Shown one piece after another: positions 6,740 through 18,300 of a stretch of DNA of 35,982 nt. The first letter of the stretch is position 1. Each line of letters begins with the position of its first letter. Position numbers and translations under genes: made by a program. Origin of the DNA: a virus; IMG/VR virus record IMGVR_UViG_3300009052_000013, positions 1 to 35,982 of that record; one strand, 5' to 3'. The notes under the pieces are model-generated. The model made no database searches. It saw only the letters and a list, made by a program, of their open reading frames with translations, and was not told the DNA's origin.

Positions 6740-8815
6740 TTAGAATTTATTTATTTCTGGAAGCGGTGTAACTGGACTTACCGATTTAGGTGTAATACCT
6801 AAGATGTTAAAAGTTCCGTGGTGAATTAAGGTTTTATCAGTGCCGTTCTGAATAGAAAGCATATAATTATTATTCTTTTCTTTAGATGCTGCAGTAATAT
6901 CTGCTTCACTGATTTTAAACATGATTTCACCTTCACCAAGCTCGACATCAGCATAGTTTAGTGTATTTTCAATTGCAACACCACCCAAATTTAGGATAAC
7001 CTTATCAACTGATTCAAGTGATATATTAATTAAATCAGAACCGCTTTTCTTAGCAATCTTAAATTTAACATAGTTATCAAATGGGCTTAGAGTTAAAACA
7101 CTCTTACCGTCTGCAAAATATGTAATCTCAGAATTGTCTACAACCTCGTTGCTTGTAATAGTTACACTTGTTGAACCAGTTACAATATTCATGCGTTCAA
7201 TAAATGTAGGTACAAATCTTGTTTGATTACTTGGTAATGTTGCAAGGTTTTCAATAATCTGTCTATTCTCAAGAACATTTGGAAGAGTATTGTATACCTT
7301 TAAGATTTTGTTTGTTGATGGAAGATTGATAGTTCTAAGTCTCTTACCAAACTTACCAACATCATATGATGTAAATGAAGCGCGCTTTACAATTTGAGTA
7401 TTATTAGTCTCGTTATAAATTCTCAATGTATAATCAATATTGTAAGCGGTAGCTGTCGATGCATTTTGAATTACCGGTCTAAATGGTAGTGGGTTTGAAA
7501 AGTTTTCAGACTGTGACATTGACATTTCGTAGCTCTTATCAAAGAACGATGTGATTTGTTCATAAACCGCAACATCGTGGAATACGATAATATCGTCACC
7601 TGAGAATTCACGTCTGTTCATGATGTACTTATCAAATTCTGAAATTGATCCGTCTTTAGTTCCGTATAGTAAAAAGTAATCACCATCTGTAGCTTCTTCA
7701 ATAACAGCTGCAATATCCTGGTATTCGTCTTCCTTAGCGATTGTAAATTCAACTTCTTCACCAGTATTGATATAATCAAAACCAAGGTCACTGTAAACAT
7801 TGTCAATCAATTTGAATGTAACTTCATAATTTGACGTAGTGTCTAGTGCATCAGTACCAGTACCAAAGAACCAATCGATGAAATCACCATCTGGGTTTGC
7901 TAGAGAAGGTACCTTAATTTCAATGAACTTAGAATACATTGTTTCGCCTAAAATAAATGGCTTTGGATTTTGAATCTCAAATGAAGATGAATTCAAATAG
8001 ACAATAGATGTAAACATGTTCTTAACACCTGAAAGTCTTTTTGCACCAATTTGGAAAAGGAAACCCTCATAACCTCTAGCATCAAAAGAATAACCAGCGC
8101 GCAAATGAAGTCTTACAGTATCATAAGTAATTGTATTTGCTGGAATGTCCGTTGCATCAGCTTGGTCAATTGTTGAAGATGTTGAACCAAGCCAAGCTAT
8201 ATTATTATCAATAAAATTATTTGTAGAATCTAGAAGTGCATACTTTGATTGAAGCGCGCCGTCTACAAGAACTGCTTGGTATCTTCCAATTTGGCCAGCC
8301 CCTGTTTTAATATCGTTACCAGTTTCTTCGTCAGCCGTTGCATACAATGGATTAGCAGTAGTTTGTACCGTAATCGCACCGCCTTTAAGTGATGGATATG
8401 TATATGTGTATGAACCATTAACCGATGGTACAAATGTATAAATACCATTTGAATATGTACCAACAACATTACTAGTTGAATCTAGAATTTCAAAGCTTGA
8501 TGGTATTGTAAGCGCAGCAACATTAAATTTGTATGTTTTGCCGTTAGCAAGTGTAAGTGGTCTTGCCGCAAAGTTTTCAACAAGAAGCATACCACTGGCA
8601 CTAGTTACATCAAAGTTTACAACTGCAGCACCAAGCTCATGAATAAGATGGCGAGTGTCTGAAGTAGACGCTGTAGTATTAAGTGCAAGTAGGTGTGAAC
8701 CATTATTATCAATTTCAATTTGATAGTTACTAAGTGTAGCTATATTTTGATCATGATAAATGAATTCTAAAAGAACATCCTGATCCAGTCTTGCATATTT
8801 TGAAGCTTGTGCCAT
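6740..8815 (-). CDS. 691-aa virion structural protein, probably baseplate or fibre-associated
   Basis: The protein is rich in Thr, Ser, Asn and beta-strand-forming residues, with no signal peptide, membrane segment or nearly any cysteine, typical of tail appendages. The N-terminus MAQASKYARLDQDVLLEFIY recalls that of structural proteins of other marine T4-like phages. Residues about 100-155 contain an Ig-like stretch (GTYSNGIYTFVPSVNGSYTY). No catalytic motif is seen. It lies between the membrane-anchored coiled-coil gene and the tail-tube-like gene. A motif TATAAACT lies exactly 5 bp before its ATG. The exact T4 counterpart is unknown. Confidence 0.75.
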   Translation of the reverse strand: MAQASKYARLDQDVLLEFIYHDQNIATLSNYQIEIDNNGSHLLALNTTASTSDTRHLIHELGAAVVNFDVTSASGMLLVENFAARPLTLANGKTYKFNVAALTIPSSFEILDSTSNVVGTYSNGIYTFVPSVNGSYTYTYPSLKGGAITVQTTANPLYATADEETGNDIKTGAGQIGRYQAVLVDGALQSKYALLDSTNNFIDNNIAWLGSTSSTIDQADATDIPANTITYDTVRLHLRAGYSFDARGYEGFLFQIGAKRLSGVKNMFTSIVYLNSSSFEIQNPKPFILGETMYSKFIEIKVPSLANPDGDFIDWFFGTGTDALDTTSNYEVTFKLIDNVYSDLGFDYINTGEEVEFTIAKEDEYQDIAAVIEEATDGDYFLLYGTKDGSISEFDKYIMNRREFSGDDIIVFHDVAVYEQITSFFDKSYEMSMSQSENFSNPLPFRPVIQNASTATAYNIDYTLRIYNETNNTQIVKRASFTSYDVGKFGKRLRTINLPSTNKILKVYNTLPNVLENRQIIENLATLPSNQTRFVPTFIERMNIVTGSTSVTITSNEVVDNSEITYFADGKSVLTLSPFDNYVKFKIAKKSGSDLINISLESVDKVILNLGGVAIENTLNYADVELGEGEIMFKISEADITAASKEKNNNYMLSIQNGTDKTLIHHGTFNILGITPKSVSPVTPLPEINKF

Positions 8816-8820
8816 CTAAT

Positions 8821-8828
8821 AGTTTATA
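8821..8828 (-). promoter_or_regulatory. Candidate late promoter element TATAAACT
   Basis: TATAAACT on the minus strand matches 6 of 8 positions of the T4 late consensus TATAAATA and is separated by ATTAG from the ATG of the 691-aa gene. The spacing is the same as at 20692-20699. A start 6 bp downstream would give an almost leaderless transcript. AT-rich sequence makes chance matches common. Confidence 0.3.
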
Positions 8829-8831
8829 TTA

Positions 8832-9590
8832 TTAAAATTGTAACCACTTTGGTGAGTATCCTAAACTAATTCCAATAACAGGTGAAAGTCTAAGTCCACC
8901 ATTGAGTGGAATAATACCATAACCAATACCAGCGTTAACCACCCATCTTGATTTATTCTTATATGTATTCAACTCTTCATTAATAACTTCAATACCCTGT
9001 AATTTAATATCATCAAATGGGTATTTAGTACTTATCTTAAGTTGTGATACACCGTCCTTTTTTTCAATTACACCAAGTAGCGAAATTGTTTGATAGATTG
9101 AAAGGTTACCAGTAACTGATGATTCATTAATCTTACCATCCAATCTGACAATTCTAATATTGTTGTCACCAAAGTTAGCTGAATCATTAAATGTAAATGT
9201 TGAATCAGGATTAATTTGAGCACTAAGTAAAAGACTATCTTTAACATTAAGCTCTGCCTGTAATAGAGTATTTACACCTTGTAGTTTTTTATTCAAACCA
9301 AGTGCAGCTCTGTACTTTTTAGTAAGCGCGCCATTATTCTCGACCAATTGTGTATTTGTATACTTAAATGTTCTTATTTCAGATTCAAGAAATCCAGCTT
9401 TATTAACATAAGTTCTAACTGAATCTTTAGATGCCTCTAAGTTATTATCAGCAATAGAAACAGTTTGCTTAAGTTCTTTAATATCTTCTCTTAGTGCAGC
9501 ATTACTAGAACACTGACCTAACAAAATAAAAATAAGCACAGCTATTGCAATGAAAGGAATCCAATCTTTATCTATTTTAATGTTAATCAT
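8832..9590 (-). CDS. Membrane-anchored coiled-coil protein, spanin-like candidate
   Basis: This 252-aa protein has one N-terminal transmembrane helix (about 10-25, IPFIAIAVLIFILLG) after the charged start MINIKIDKD. A long charged coiled coil follows (about 33-125), then a beta-rich domain, and the C-terminus SRWVVNAGIGYGIIP...GISLGYSPKWLQF, which looks like amphipathic outer-membrane strands ending in a terminal Phe. A cysteine follows the helix (GQCSS), but the residues do not fit a normal lipobox. This architecture would suit a protein spanning from inner to outer membrane, such as a spanin acting at lysis. It sits between fibre genes, so a virion or injection role is the alternative. Not recognised as a named family. 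Confidence 0.7.
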   Translation of the reverse strand: MINIKIDKDWIPFIAIAVLIFILLGQCSSNAALREDIKELKQTVSIADNNLEASKDSVRTYVNKAGFLESEIRTFKYTNTQLVENNGALTKKYRAALGLNKKLQGVNTLLQAELNVKDSLLLSAQINPDSTFTFNDSANFGDNNIRIVRLDGKINESSVTGNLSIYQTISLLGVIEKKDGVSQLKISTKYPFDDIKLQGIEVINEELNTYKNKSRWVVNAGIGYGIIPLNGGLRLSPVIGISLGYSPKWLQF

Positions 9591-9617
9591 TGTATATTAA
9601 ATATTATTGACCAATAT

Positions 9618-10895
9618 TTATGCTCCTTCAATACTTACACCACCACCAATTTCAGATAATGAGTACGTTAAGTTTGTTGCTTCTAAATAAATCATATAAA
9701 TTACAGTTGCAGATTTTGGTGCAATTGCAATTGTTCCAGTTTGAGTTGGTGTTGAATCTGGATTACCAGAAATAAAGTCTGAAGAACCACCAGATTCTGG
9801 TTCAAGAATACTAACAGGATTATATACATCACCCTTATCTATTGTAGTATTGCCAATATTTGTTGTATGGGTGTGGTTTGCTAGTGGAATATTTACAGAA
9901 ACATTTGTTAGTTGAGTAACATTCTTATTACCATGTAATGTATTACCAGTCTGAGATGGTGTAGAGTCAGCAACAGATTTACTGTAACCAAGTGCAAAAC
10001 GGTCTCTAAGATCTGGAGTTACATATGTACCCCAAGTTTGACCATTACACCAGTACCAACCAGCCCAATCATCTTTACCTCTACCAATATAATCAAATGC
10101 CGCATCACCAGATGATGTCCATTGAATTTTAGTAGCATTATTAATTATGAAAGCAGGTGCCATTACAATTGTACCAATCGGCACAACACCTGGATCACCC
10201 CAAGTAAATGTACCTTGAGCATCTGATGATTTAAGTACCTTATTTGCTGCTGCACCTGATGGCATTTTAACAGCACCGTTGAATTTAGTATTTGAAGTAA
10301 ATACAGATTCAGTTACATCTAATTTAACCTTAACACCAGCACCAGATGAAAGTGTAAGACTAGAACCTGTAAAATCATATACTGTATTTAAGGCACCAAT
10401 CGCCGAAGTTTTAAAACTAAGGATTCTATCAGCGCCATCATCATTAAATGCAACATCAATAAACTTTGTAGTACTATCACTTGATTGAATTCTAAGAGCT
10501 GTGTCAAATAAATCTTGATTTGTAATAATACGCAAAGTTGAATCCTTATAATCTACAACACTTGGACTGCCGTTAGTATCGGCATTTGCCTCACCAAGTG
10601 TTAGAGTAGATACGTGTGTGGTAGCTGGATCATTCTTAAGATATACTGAATCCTGTTCCACAAAATCATCAACAACAAAGAAATCAGTGTATGCGCCCTG
10701 TGCGCCAGTTGCACCTTGTGGACCAACAGGACCTTGAGCGCCTTGTGGGCCAGTTGCACCAGAAGCACCCTTAGATCCAGTTAGACCAATTGGACCACCG
10801 CCATTGGCCACAATCTGGTCAAAGTTATAATTAATTTTATCAATTCTTTGTGCTAATGAATCATTATCAAGAATTTCTTGTATATTAATCGCCAT
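9618..10895 (-). CDS. Collagen-like, tail-collar-domain fibre protein
   Basis: This 425-aa protein carries twelve uninterrupted Gly-X-Y triplets at 34-69, expected to form a collagen-like triple helix and so a trimer. Residues about 237-310 resemble the phage tail collar domain (GWYWCNGQTWG then TPDLRDRFALG). A histidine pair in NHTHTTNIGN (340-349) recalls the metal-binding HxH sites of T4 short tail fibre gp12. The C-terminus is hydrophobic (SATVIYMIYLEA). The N-terminus DSLAQRIDKINYNFDQI resembles that of the 183-aa fibre at 20705-21256, perhaps a shared docking segment. It most likely contacts the host surface. The ATG lies 2 bp after the stop of the 1480-aa gene. Confidence 0.85.
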   Translation of the reverse strand: MAINIQEILDNDSLAQRIDKINYNFDQIVANGGGPIGLTGSKGASGATGPQGAQGPVGPQGATGAQGAYTDFFVVDDFVEQDSVYLKNDPATTHVSTLTLGEANADTNGSPSVVDYKDSTLRIITNQDLFDTALRIQSSDSTTKFIDVAFNDDGADRILSFKTSAIGALNTVYDFTGSSLTLSSGAGVKVKLDVTESVFTSNTKFNGAVKMPSGAAANKVLKSSDAQGTFTWGDPGVVPIGTIVMAPAFIINNATKIQWTSSGDAAFDYIGRGKDDWAGWYWCNGQTWGTYVTPDLRDRFALGYSKSVADSTPSQTGNTLHGNKNVTQLTNVSVNIPLANHTHTTNIGNTTIDKGDVYNPVSILEPESGGSSDFISGNPDSTPTQTGTIAIAPKSATVIYMIYLEATNLTYSLSEIGGGVSIEGA

Positions 10896-10897
10896 GA

Positions 10898-13800
10898 TTA
10901 GCTATTTATTTTTGTATAGATATAGATCTCTTGTCTAAATCCAGGTCTTTTATTATATATTACTCTTATATTTAGAGGATTGATATTATCATACTCTAAA
11001 ATGAAATTCTTATTTTCAAGGAATGGTGTATAAAGAATGTCGCTAAGAGAGTTAGCATTTAAGATTTGGCTTACTTTAATATCCTTAGATTCATTTACAA
11101 AAAGTCTAACATCAGTTATGTTCATAAGCTGAAGTAGATTTACCTCAATGTATTTCTTGATATCATCATCAAGCGTTGTCTTATCACCATAAGATTCAGA
11201 TGTATTTACATACTTTTTAATACTAATACCTGCATTATCTGAAATTAATAAATCAGTGAGTACATTACCAATGTATAGGTCCATGTAAAACTTATCATCA
11301 TCTTCAAAGACTACGGCGCTACCCTTAAAGTTATTTGCTGCTTTTCTAGTCTTCATATCATCCAATGAATTAGCCCAGCTAATTTGTGGATAAGCAGTAA
11401 TATCGTATTGATTCTTTGGTAGATTCAATGTTGATGCAAGGAATGCACCTTCTTCATACGGTGACAGTGTACCATACACATAATTAACCTGCTTGTTACT
11501 GTCATTCTTTGCATAGAATTCAGGCTCCCAAGAAGAACGGAATACATTTATATCTCTACGGTCAATAGCAATCTCGCCTATAAGTGGATACAATGGTAGT
11601 TCACTTGTACTATTTGAAAGCTTTAAAATACCGTCAGCTTTTTCAGGATTAATCTTATGATAAAACATATCCTCAATTAGACCGTATTTGTATTGACCCT
11701 GATTCATATAAGAACCAAATGCAACCCCAAGTCTATTGTATCTATTGTACAATAATTTCTCGCGAGCGTCTGGCGCTATGATTTGAGTTGTTTTATATGG
11801 TCTATGAATATCTGTGAATGTAACAACAGGTCTTGCAAGTGGTGTGTAATCACCAGACATTCTAATTAACTTAACCTGGTGTGGGTCATTTCTTTCAACA
11901 ATAATATCACCAACCTTACCAGAACTTACTTTATAGCTGTTTGGTTTATTAGGATCTGGACTTGTAATCAAATCAGATGTTCTTACAATCTCATGACCAT
12001 CTTCAATGTTGATGATGAATCTATTTAGTAATTCATTACCATTTTCATCAATAGTAATATACTTGATAGTTCTGGTATCGTTATTATTTAATAGGTCAGC
12101 AATAGCTTTAGCAGAAATACTTTCAAATGTAGATTTTGCAAGCTTGTAACCGCCGTCTACATATTTGAATGATGTTGTAGACCAGACCGTACTTGGTAAT
12201 AAAGAAATATTTAATGTATTAACACCAAGCTCATCGTATACAATACCAAACGATGTTGTATTGATTCTAATAGAATTGTTATTATAAACCTCACTTACCG
12301 GTAGTAACCATGTTGTACCAGCATAATCGAATTTAATATTATTGTATCCACCATCTTCATTCAATTGAATCTCCCTAAGTAGTTTTGTATCAACACCAAC
12401 CGCATCAATGTAATTATCTTGACCGGCTTGTGGGATATCAAAATCTAGGTAGCCATTAATGTTTGTATCTACCGGTGTTCCAGAATAATCAACAAAATCT
12501 TGTAAGTTATACAATAGCTTTCTATTTAAAAAGCTTAGGTTGCGCTCAGACGAGTTAACATTAATGTATAATGTAATAGTTTTAAATACTTTATTTTGAA
12601 TGGCTTTTATTTGCACATTATCAAAATCATTATCGTATTTATAGTCTAATACGGCTGTAAATTTATAATCATTAAATTCAGTTGATGTAATAAGATTCTG
12701 TGGATTTGCTAATAAGAATTCTTTACGACCATATATCTTAACTTTAAGTCCTCTAAATAGGGCTTCAGCTGGTGCTGCATCACTACCTTTTCTGAGTCTT
12801 ACATACTTAGGTGTTGGCGTTGCAGGTGCAAATCCAACCCCAGTATAATCAAAACCATCATAAACAAATAATCTATCGAACCAATTATTATCGATATCTT
12901 TTAGATTAGCTTCTGTAAGTTCAATATTAAGTTCTGGCTGAATATAACTTTTTAGTTTTGTAACCATTTCTGCAACATCAGATGATGTCATCTGCTGACC
13001 GTACTGCGTGCCGTCGGGTATATTATAAGTTGGGTGTTGGTATAAATAGAACCACTCGTGCGTCATTCCATTAATGTTTCTACCATCAACCGTAATATCA
13101 GGTGCAAAGTTAGTTTTACCAAACGCTTCACTCATTGAAAGCATATATGGATTTTCTCTACAGTTTACACCTTCGAAGTATTTCCATTTATTTACAGTAG
13201 GTACAACCCTAGAATAAAGAGCAAAGTCAGTATTATTATTCTCTTGAAGTCTGTCGTATTCATTAGCTATTTTAGTAACGCCAGATCCTGTTTTTGTAAT
13301 TCCAGTATTAACGCTAATTAAATTATTAAAATAAGTTTGTGCACTTTCACTGTATTTAACAATATCCTCGAGTTGGTCTTGTTGAATATCTACAATATAA
13401 TCCTCATATACTAGTTCACCTAAATCTGAATTAGCAGTTGAATAAAAGTTGAAGTCAAAGTCATAAAAATCAAATGCTTCAAACTTACCAAACTTAATCT
13501 TATTTTCAACCCAGAGGTTTACGCTATTATCATTAATTTCTAACTTGTCAATTGGACCATCCAAACAAACGCGGTATAAATCAGTATATGTGTCGTCTTT
13601 TATAATCTCAACAATACGAATAAATTTATTACCATTCCTGACCCAGGTATTTTCATCAATGTCTCCAATTTCATTTTGTGTAACCAAAAATCCAGAACCA
13701 ACGGCTGAACCACCACGACCAGACCATACATTCCAATCCGTATAAAAGTTTACATCACCAGTAACAGCATCAAGTTTCATGTGCTTTAACACATTATCTG

Positions 13801-15340
13801 AAAGACCCTCAACAGAAACTGCCGAACCATTTAGTGCATCTTGTGCAAAAAAGAAGTTATACATTCTGTTGCCACTTCTATAGTTATTAATAGTAATAAC
13901 ATTACCAACTGCGGAAACAGAAACAGAAAGGTCTTCTATATTTTTAATGGCGCCCATCATTGCAAATGTAACTTGCTCGACGGTACCTTTATTTGAAAAC
14001 TTGTGATCTTCATAAGTTCCTGCTGGTAAAACAGGTTCTGCTACAATCTTAAATGGTGTTGTATCACCAGAAATTATAACTTCTGTAAGTACACCAAGAA
14101 TATAAGTATCTCCAATGTTTGGATTACCATTAACAGTAATTGTTAAATAGTCTCGGCTATCATCGAGTAAGTTATAGATTTGAAGAGTATCCAGCTTTTT
14201 TACATATTTGTCAGCCGTGATATCAAATGCATTTACTTTCAATTTATAAGGATCAAGTACCTTACCTTCTGCATTATTTTTTATATGTGCAAATGAATCC
14301 CCTGATTTCACCCACTGTAAAACTGGATCAACCAAATCAAGCGTAGGCAACATATCAGTAGCAACCAATGATGTTCCAGTTAAATCAAAATTTGTATCAA
14401 CTGTAGATGGGTTAATAGTTAAATAAGTACCATCGTATTTAGTATGCTTAAACGAACCCTCTTCATGTGCGTTTACATAAATACCGATGTACCTGTTAAC
14501 CTCATATGGATTATCAAAATCTTCAAATAAGAATTCAAGATTAATAAGATTAGCACTGACTAAATTGTTTCTGCCAAAACCTTCAGTAATAAAAGCATTA
14601 TTAAGTATCTCAGGTCTGTCATTATTAACAAATGCGTTATAAATAAATTCAGACTTTTGTGTGAATCCACCCTTAATAAGGTCAATACCATTCCAAGATG
14701 TTTTGCCATCTTTTTCAAATGATGCTGTGAGTGGGGCTAGCGGCCTATCCGGGTCATTTGCAAATCTGTGTAGGTAGTTACCAAGCTTGCTACCAGGTCT
14801 CATATCAAACGCCTTCACAATCGTTGCGTTTGAAAGCATTGTCATAATCCTGTCATTGATGCCATACAAATCGTTTGTAAGTGGCATTGTAGAAACAGGT
14901 TCTTCAATTCTGTATACAACAAAATACTCGGGTAACTTTTCATCAATCCATAGCGGCGCCATGAATCTGATGTTCTCGCTAAATTCTTTATAGCTATTTA
15001 GAGTCGCGCCGTAGTGGTATTGCTCTTCATATTGTTTTTGATATTCTCTATACACTGACGTATCTGAATCCTTGCGTAGGACGCCATACGCGGCTTTTAA
15101 TGGAGTCTTATCGTAAAACTTAGCAATGTCATAGGCAAGATGCCCAGTGCTATCAATTGCAAACTTTTTATAGCGTTGATCACTCAACGTCTTATTAGCA
15201 CTAATACTATCAAGATATAGTTCTCCTGATGAATCAGTTACTAATTTGACATTAGATGTCAATAGCGGGTTAGTCCTTAGAATAACCTGGCTCTTATTGT
15301 CGATTGAATTAGAGTTGACCTCAAAGTTTATGCTAGCCAT
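10898..15340 (-). CDS. 1480-aa giant virion protein, unassigned
   Basis: This is the largest protein in the window. It is beta-rich and Asn/Asp/Tyr-rich throughout, with no membrane segment or signal peptide, consistent with a baseplate-periphery or long-fibre component. The N-terminus MASINFEVNSNSIDNKSQVI leads into NPLLTSNVKLVTDSSGELYLD. I see no obvious internal sequence repeats or catalytic motif. The gene lies between a 1134-aa structural gene and the collar fibre, where T4 has gp7-gp12 or fibre genes. Its start is preceded by CAGGTTA, a weak Shine-Dalgarno. I cannot give a T4 equivalent; a wedge-peripheral or fibre-attachment protein is inferred from position. Confidence 0.8.
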   Translation of the reverse strand: MASINFEVNSNSIDNKSQVILRTNPLLTSNVKLVTDSSGELYLDSISANKTLSDQRYKKFAIDSTGHLAYDIAKFYDKTPLKAAYGVLRKDSDTSVYREYQKQYEEQYHYGATLNSYKEFSENIRFMAPLWIDEKLPEYFVVYRIEEPVSTMPLTNDLYGINDRIMTMLSNATIVKAFDMRPGSKLGNYLHRFANDPDRPLAPLTASFEKDGKTSWNGIDLIKGGFTQKSEFIYNAFVNNDRPEILNNAFITEGFGRNNLVSANLINLEFLFEDFDNPYEVNRYIGIYVNAHEEGSFKHTKYDGTYLTINPSTVDTNFDLTGTSLVATDMLPTLDLVDPVLQWVKSGDSFAHIKNNAEGKVLDPYKLKVNAFDITADKYVKKLDTLQIYNLLDDSRDYLTITVNGNPNIGDTYILGVLTEVIISGDTTPFKIVAEPVLPAGTYEDHKFSNKGTVEQVTFAMMGAIKNIEDLSVSVSAVGNVITINNYRSGNRMYNFFFAQDALNGSAVSVEGLSDNVLKHMKLDAVTGDVNFYTDWNVWSGRGGSAVGSGFLVTQNEIGDIDENTWVRNGNKFIRIVEIIKDDTYTDLYRVCLDGPIDKLEINDNSVNLWVENKIKFGKFEAFDFYDFDFNFYSTANSDLGELVYEDYIVDIQQDQLEDIVKYSESAQTYFNNLISVNTGITKTGSGVTKIANEYDRLQENNNTDFALYSRVVPTVNKWKYFEGVNCRENPYMLSMSEAFGKTNFAPDITVDGRNINGMTHEWFYLYQHPTYNIPDGTQYGQQMTSSDVAEMVTKLKSYIQPELNIELTEANLKDIDNNWFDRLFVYDGFDYTGVGFAPATPTPKYVRLRKGSDAAPAEALFRGLKVKIYGRKEFLLANPQNLITSTEFNDYKFTAVLDYKYDNDFDNVQIKAIQNKVFKTITLYINVNSSERNLSFLNRKLLYNLQDFVDYSGTPVDTNINGYLDFDIPQAGQDNYIDAVGVDTKLLREIQLNEDGGYNNIKFDYAGTTWLLPVSEVYNNNSIRINTTSFGIVYDELGVNTLNISLLPSTVWSTTSFKYVDGGYKLAKSTFESISAKAIADLLNNNDTRTIKYITIDENGNELLNRFIINIEDGHEIVRTSDLITSPDPNKPNSYKVSSGKVGDIIVERNDPHQVKLIRMSGDYTPLARPVVTFTDIHRPYKTTQIIAPDAREKLLYNRYNRLGVAFGSYMNQGQYKYGLIEDMFYHKINPEKADGILKLSNSTSELPLYPLIGEIAIDRRDINVFRSSWEPEFYAKNDSNKQVNYVYGTLSPYEEGAFLASTLNLPKNQYDITAYPQISWANSLDDMKTRKAANNFKGSAVVFEDDDKFYMDLYIGNVLTDLLISDNAGISIKKYVNTSESYGDKTTLDDDIKKYIEVNLLQLMNITDVRLFVNESKDIKVSQILNANSLSDILYTPFLENKNFILEYDNINPLNIRVIYNKRPGFRQEIYIYTKINS

Positions 15341-15384
15341 TAACCTGTGATATATTTAGCGCTTAACTATATATCCCAGTAAAT

Positions 15385-18300
15385 TTAGGCCTTATACTTT
15401 GCAAATACTTCTAGATCAAATGAAAACTTCTTGTTTTGTGAATCCAGGATATCTAGACCAATTCTCTTAGAGTAAGTTAGGTTTGTCTTAGTTTGACTGT
15501 ATTCACCCGCAATGTAACCAAGTGATGCATCAGATACACCAGAGTAGTCAGTCATTCTGTATTGGAAGATAACATCAAGTGCAATTGCATTGTTTTCACC
15601 AGTATTGATAATTGATTTACCTTCAGTGTTATCTGAATTTACAACCAATGAATCAATTGAAAGTGGAGACATAAATAGGTATGCACCACATGATTTACCA
15701 CCCAATAGGTATTGGTCTTTTGAATCAAAGCCCATTTTAATAGTACGGTTTTGAGTACCATCGTAATAGAACGCCGTTTGAATGTTGTTTGAACCTAATG
15801 TTTTTGGTTGAACAACGCCAGCACCATTATTATAGATTGTTGAATATGCAATTTGATCTATAACATCTGGATGTTTGTAGTGCAAGAAAATACCGCTGTC
15901 GTAATCCTTGACAGATTGTAATGTATTAACATAAATAACATCACCACTTACGTTATTATAAGTACCATTCCAAATAAAGTTACCGCTACCTGGCGCACCG
16001 TTTCCACCTAGGCCCTCTGAAAGAATATCAAACATTGAATATTCAAATTGAATTGCAGCATCCGTATCAGAGTTATCAACGTTTGTAGTTGCGTATAGGT
16101 TTGCATCATTTGCTAGATTTTTGAATCTAGAATAAATGAATTGACCTCTCAGCTGTGTAGATTGATATGGTGCATCATTTAAGAATAATGTTGATGTAAA
16201 TTCAGGTGCTGTAGTATTTTGATATAATACAGGAACCAGGTCATACTTGCCAGATGATAGATAGTATGCATCGTCAGATACCGCTGAGCTTACAGATGTT
16301 TGGTTTGCTGTTGGACCAAAGCTTAGGTTTGCAGTTGAATGGTATGCTGGTTGTTTTCTATCACCATATAGTCTTGAGATAAGTTCAAGCGGGGTTGCTT
16401 TTGAATTTTCAAGAATAATCTTAAATGTCTTAGTTACAATATGACCTTTCTTAATTTGAAGGTTTGCAACCTCATCTGTATAGTATCCAGCAAATATCTG
16501 CTTAGTTGAATTGTTTTGAATAACCTCAACAGTACCATCTTCTTTTTGAAGCTTAACAATAAGCTCGCCAATTGTACCGTTGATTTGTTCTTTAAGTGCA
16601 TTGATCTCAATTTGCATTGCAAGAAGCTTTTCGTACAATGTGATTGGACTTTGTGCATCTGTTAAAAAGCCAGATGCAATTGATTGTGCATCGTGTGAGA
16701 AATACTTATCATTGATTGTGAATGAATCAGACACGTGTTGGTAAACACCAGTGCTGTTCAATTCGTCAATAAGTTTTACTCTTGCAACTTCTTTAGAATT
16801 CTCATTGATTAGGTTGAGTACTGATTCATCAGTTTGTGAACCTGCTGGGAATTCAATTCTTGTGATGTCAGACCAATCTGATTCGATTGGGTTTGCTGGC
16901 CATCCAGCTTCAGATACTGACTTTACTCTGAATTCAACAACCTCACCCGCTTGAATAGGAATATCCAGCTGATTAATATTTACAGCTTGACCATCTTCAA
17001 TACTTTCAGTTGCCCAGATATACTTACCAGTGACTTCATCCTTGATTCTCTTTCTTGGCTTAGATGCAACCTCTACCCAGTTTGAGAACGAAGCTGTCTT
17101 CTTTGATGTGCCATCTACAACATCAATCTGTTCAACACCCGCAGGCGTACCGTCAGATGATAGGTATCTATATTGTACTTTAAATTGTACAACCTCTTGT
17201 GGTAGTGTATCAGCAGCAAGCTTTGCTGTTGGCATTGTCCAGAAACCGCGCACTCTGTATTTCGCAGAGATATTAGACACTGAACTATTATCAGCTACTG
17301 ATTTAATTTGATTAACCAAAGATGAATACATCTGAGATTCAGCTGTTCTTTGATTAAGGATAGACGTAAGCTCGTTACGGTCTCTATCTTTTTCAATAGC
17401 TGATGTGTATTTCTTCGTAGCAATTTCTCCACGCTTTTGTGAGATTGCTGAATCAATACTCTTAATAGTTTCCTCAACAGAAACTTTATTACCGTTAAGC
17501 TTCTTAATTGATTGGAACGCCGAGTTCTTTGTAAGGTGTGAATTAACCTGAACAACCTTGAAGTTATTTACATCAAGTACTGGAGCATTTGGCTTAACAC
17601 CAAGTGTTGATGGTGGAATAGAATCATCCTTAAGTGCTTTGATCATTTGACCAAAGTCAGCAACCTCTGCCTTATAATAAGTAGCAAGGTTTTGAACCTC
17701 GCCATTGTCTCTTGTAATAAGAAGTTCATTGGAATAGAACGCCGTACCAGGTGACCAATTCTCAGCTTCAAGATTTGAATCTGGATCAACTGGCTTAATG
17801 AATACAACTTGTCTTTCATCAAAGCCAACATTAACCTCAATGCTATTATAAGCTTCTTTGCCCTTGTAGATTTTTAGTTGGTCAACACCAACCATGATTG
17901 ATTCATAACCTTCAAGTAATAGTAGTTCAACTTCAAGAGTATCCGTGTTAAGAGAAACAATTCTATACTTAGTTGAAGCATTACCAGAGTTAACAAGTAG
18001 TTCATCACCAATCTTTAGTGATTCCGTATCCGACATTGTTTTAGACGAATCGCTGTATGTGAACTTATTGAGTGTATAAAGCTTGATAGTTTTTACTTGA
18101 GTAATACCATCAACAATAATGTTACGCTGTGTTGTTCTAACATTAGACACAGAGAATGCACCGGAGTATTGAGATGATCTTACAGGAGCATCAATAATTT
18201 CCTCGTCAACAATATACTTGATAGAGTTAGTTGCAAGATTTGAGACTAATGTATTGACTTCTAAGACATCTAGGCCCTTAAGGTTATCATCGAACCATTC

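Noticed and set aside
8832-9590. Lipoprotein signal in the coiled-coil membrane protein (LLGQC).
   Set aside because: The residue before Cys is Gln, which does not fit the lipobox requirement for Gly, Ala or Ser.
15341-15384. Imperfect inverted repeat GATATATAG...CTAAATATATC between the 1134- and 1480-aa genes.
   Set aside because: The stem is short, AT-only and has a mismatch; it is expected by chance in such AT-rich spacing and lacks a U-tract.
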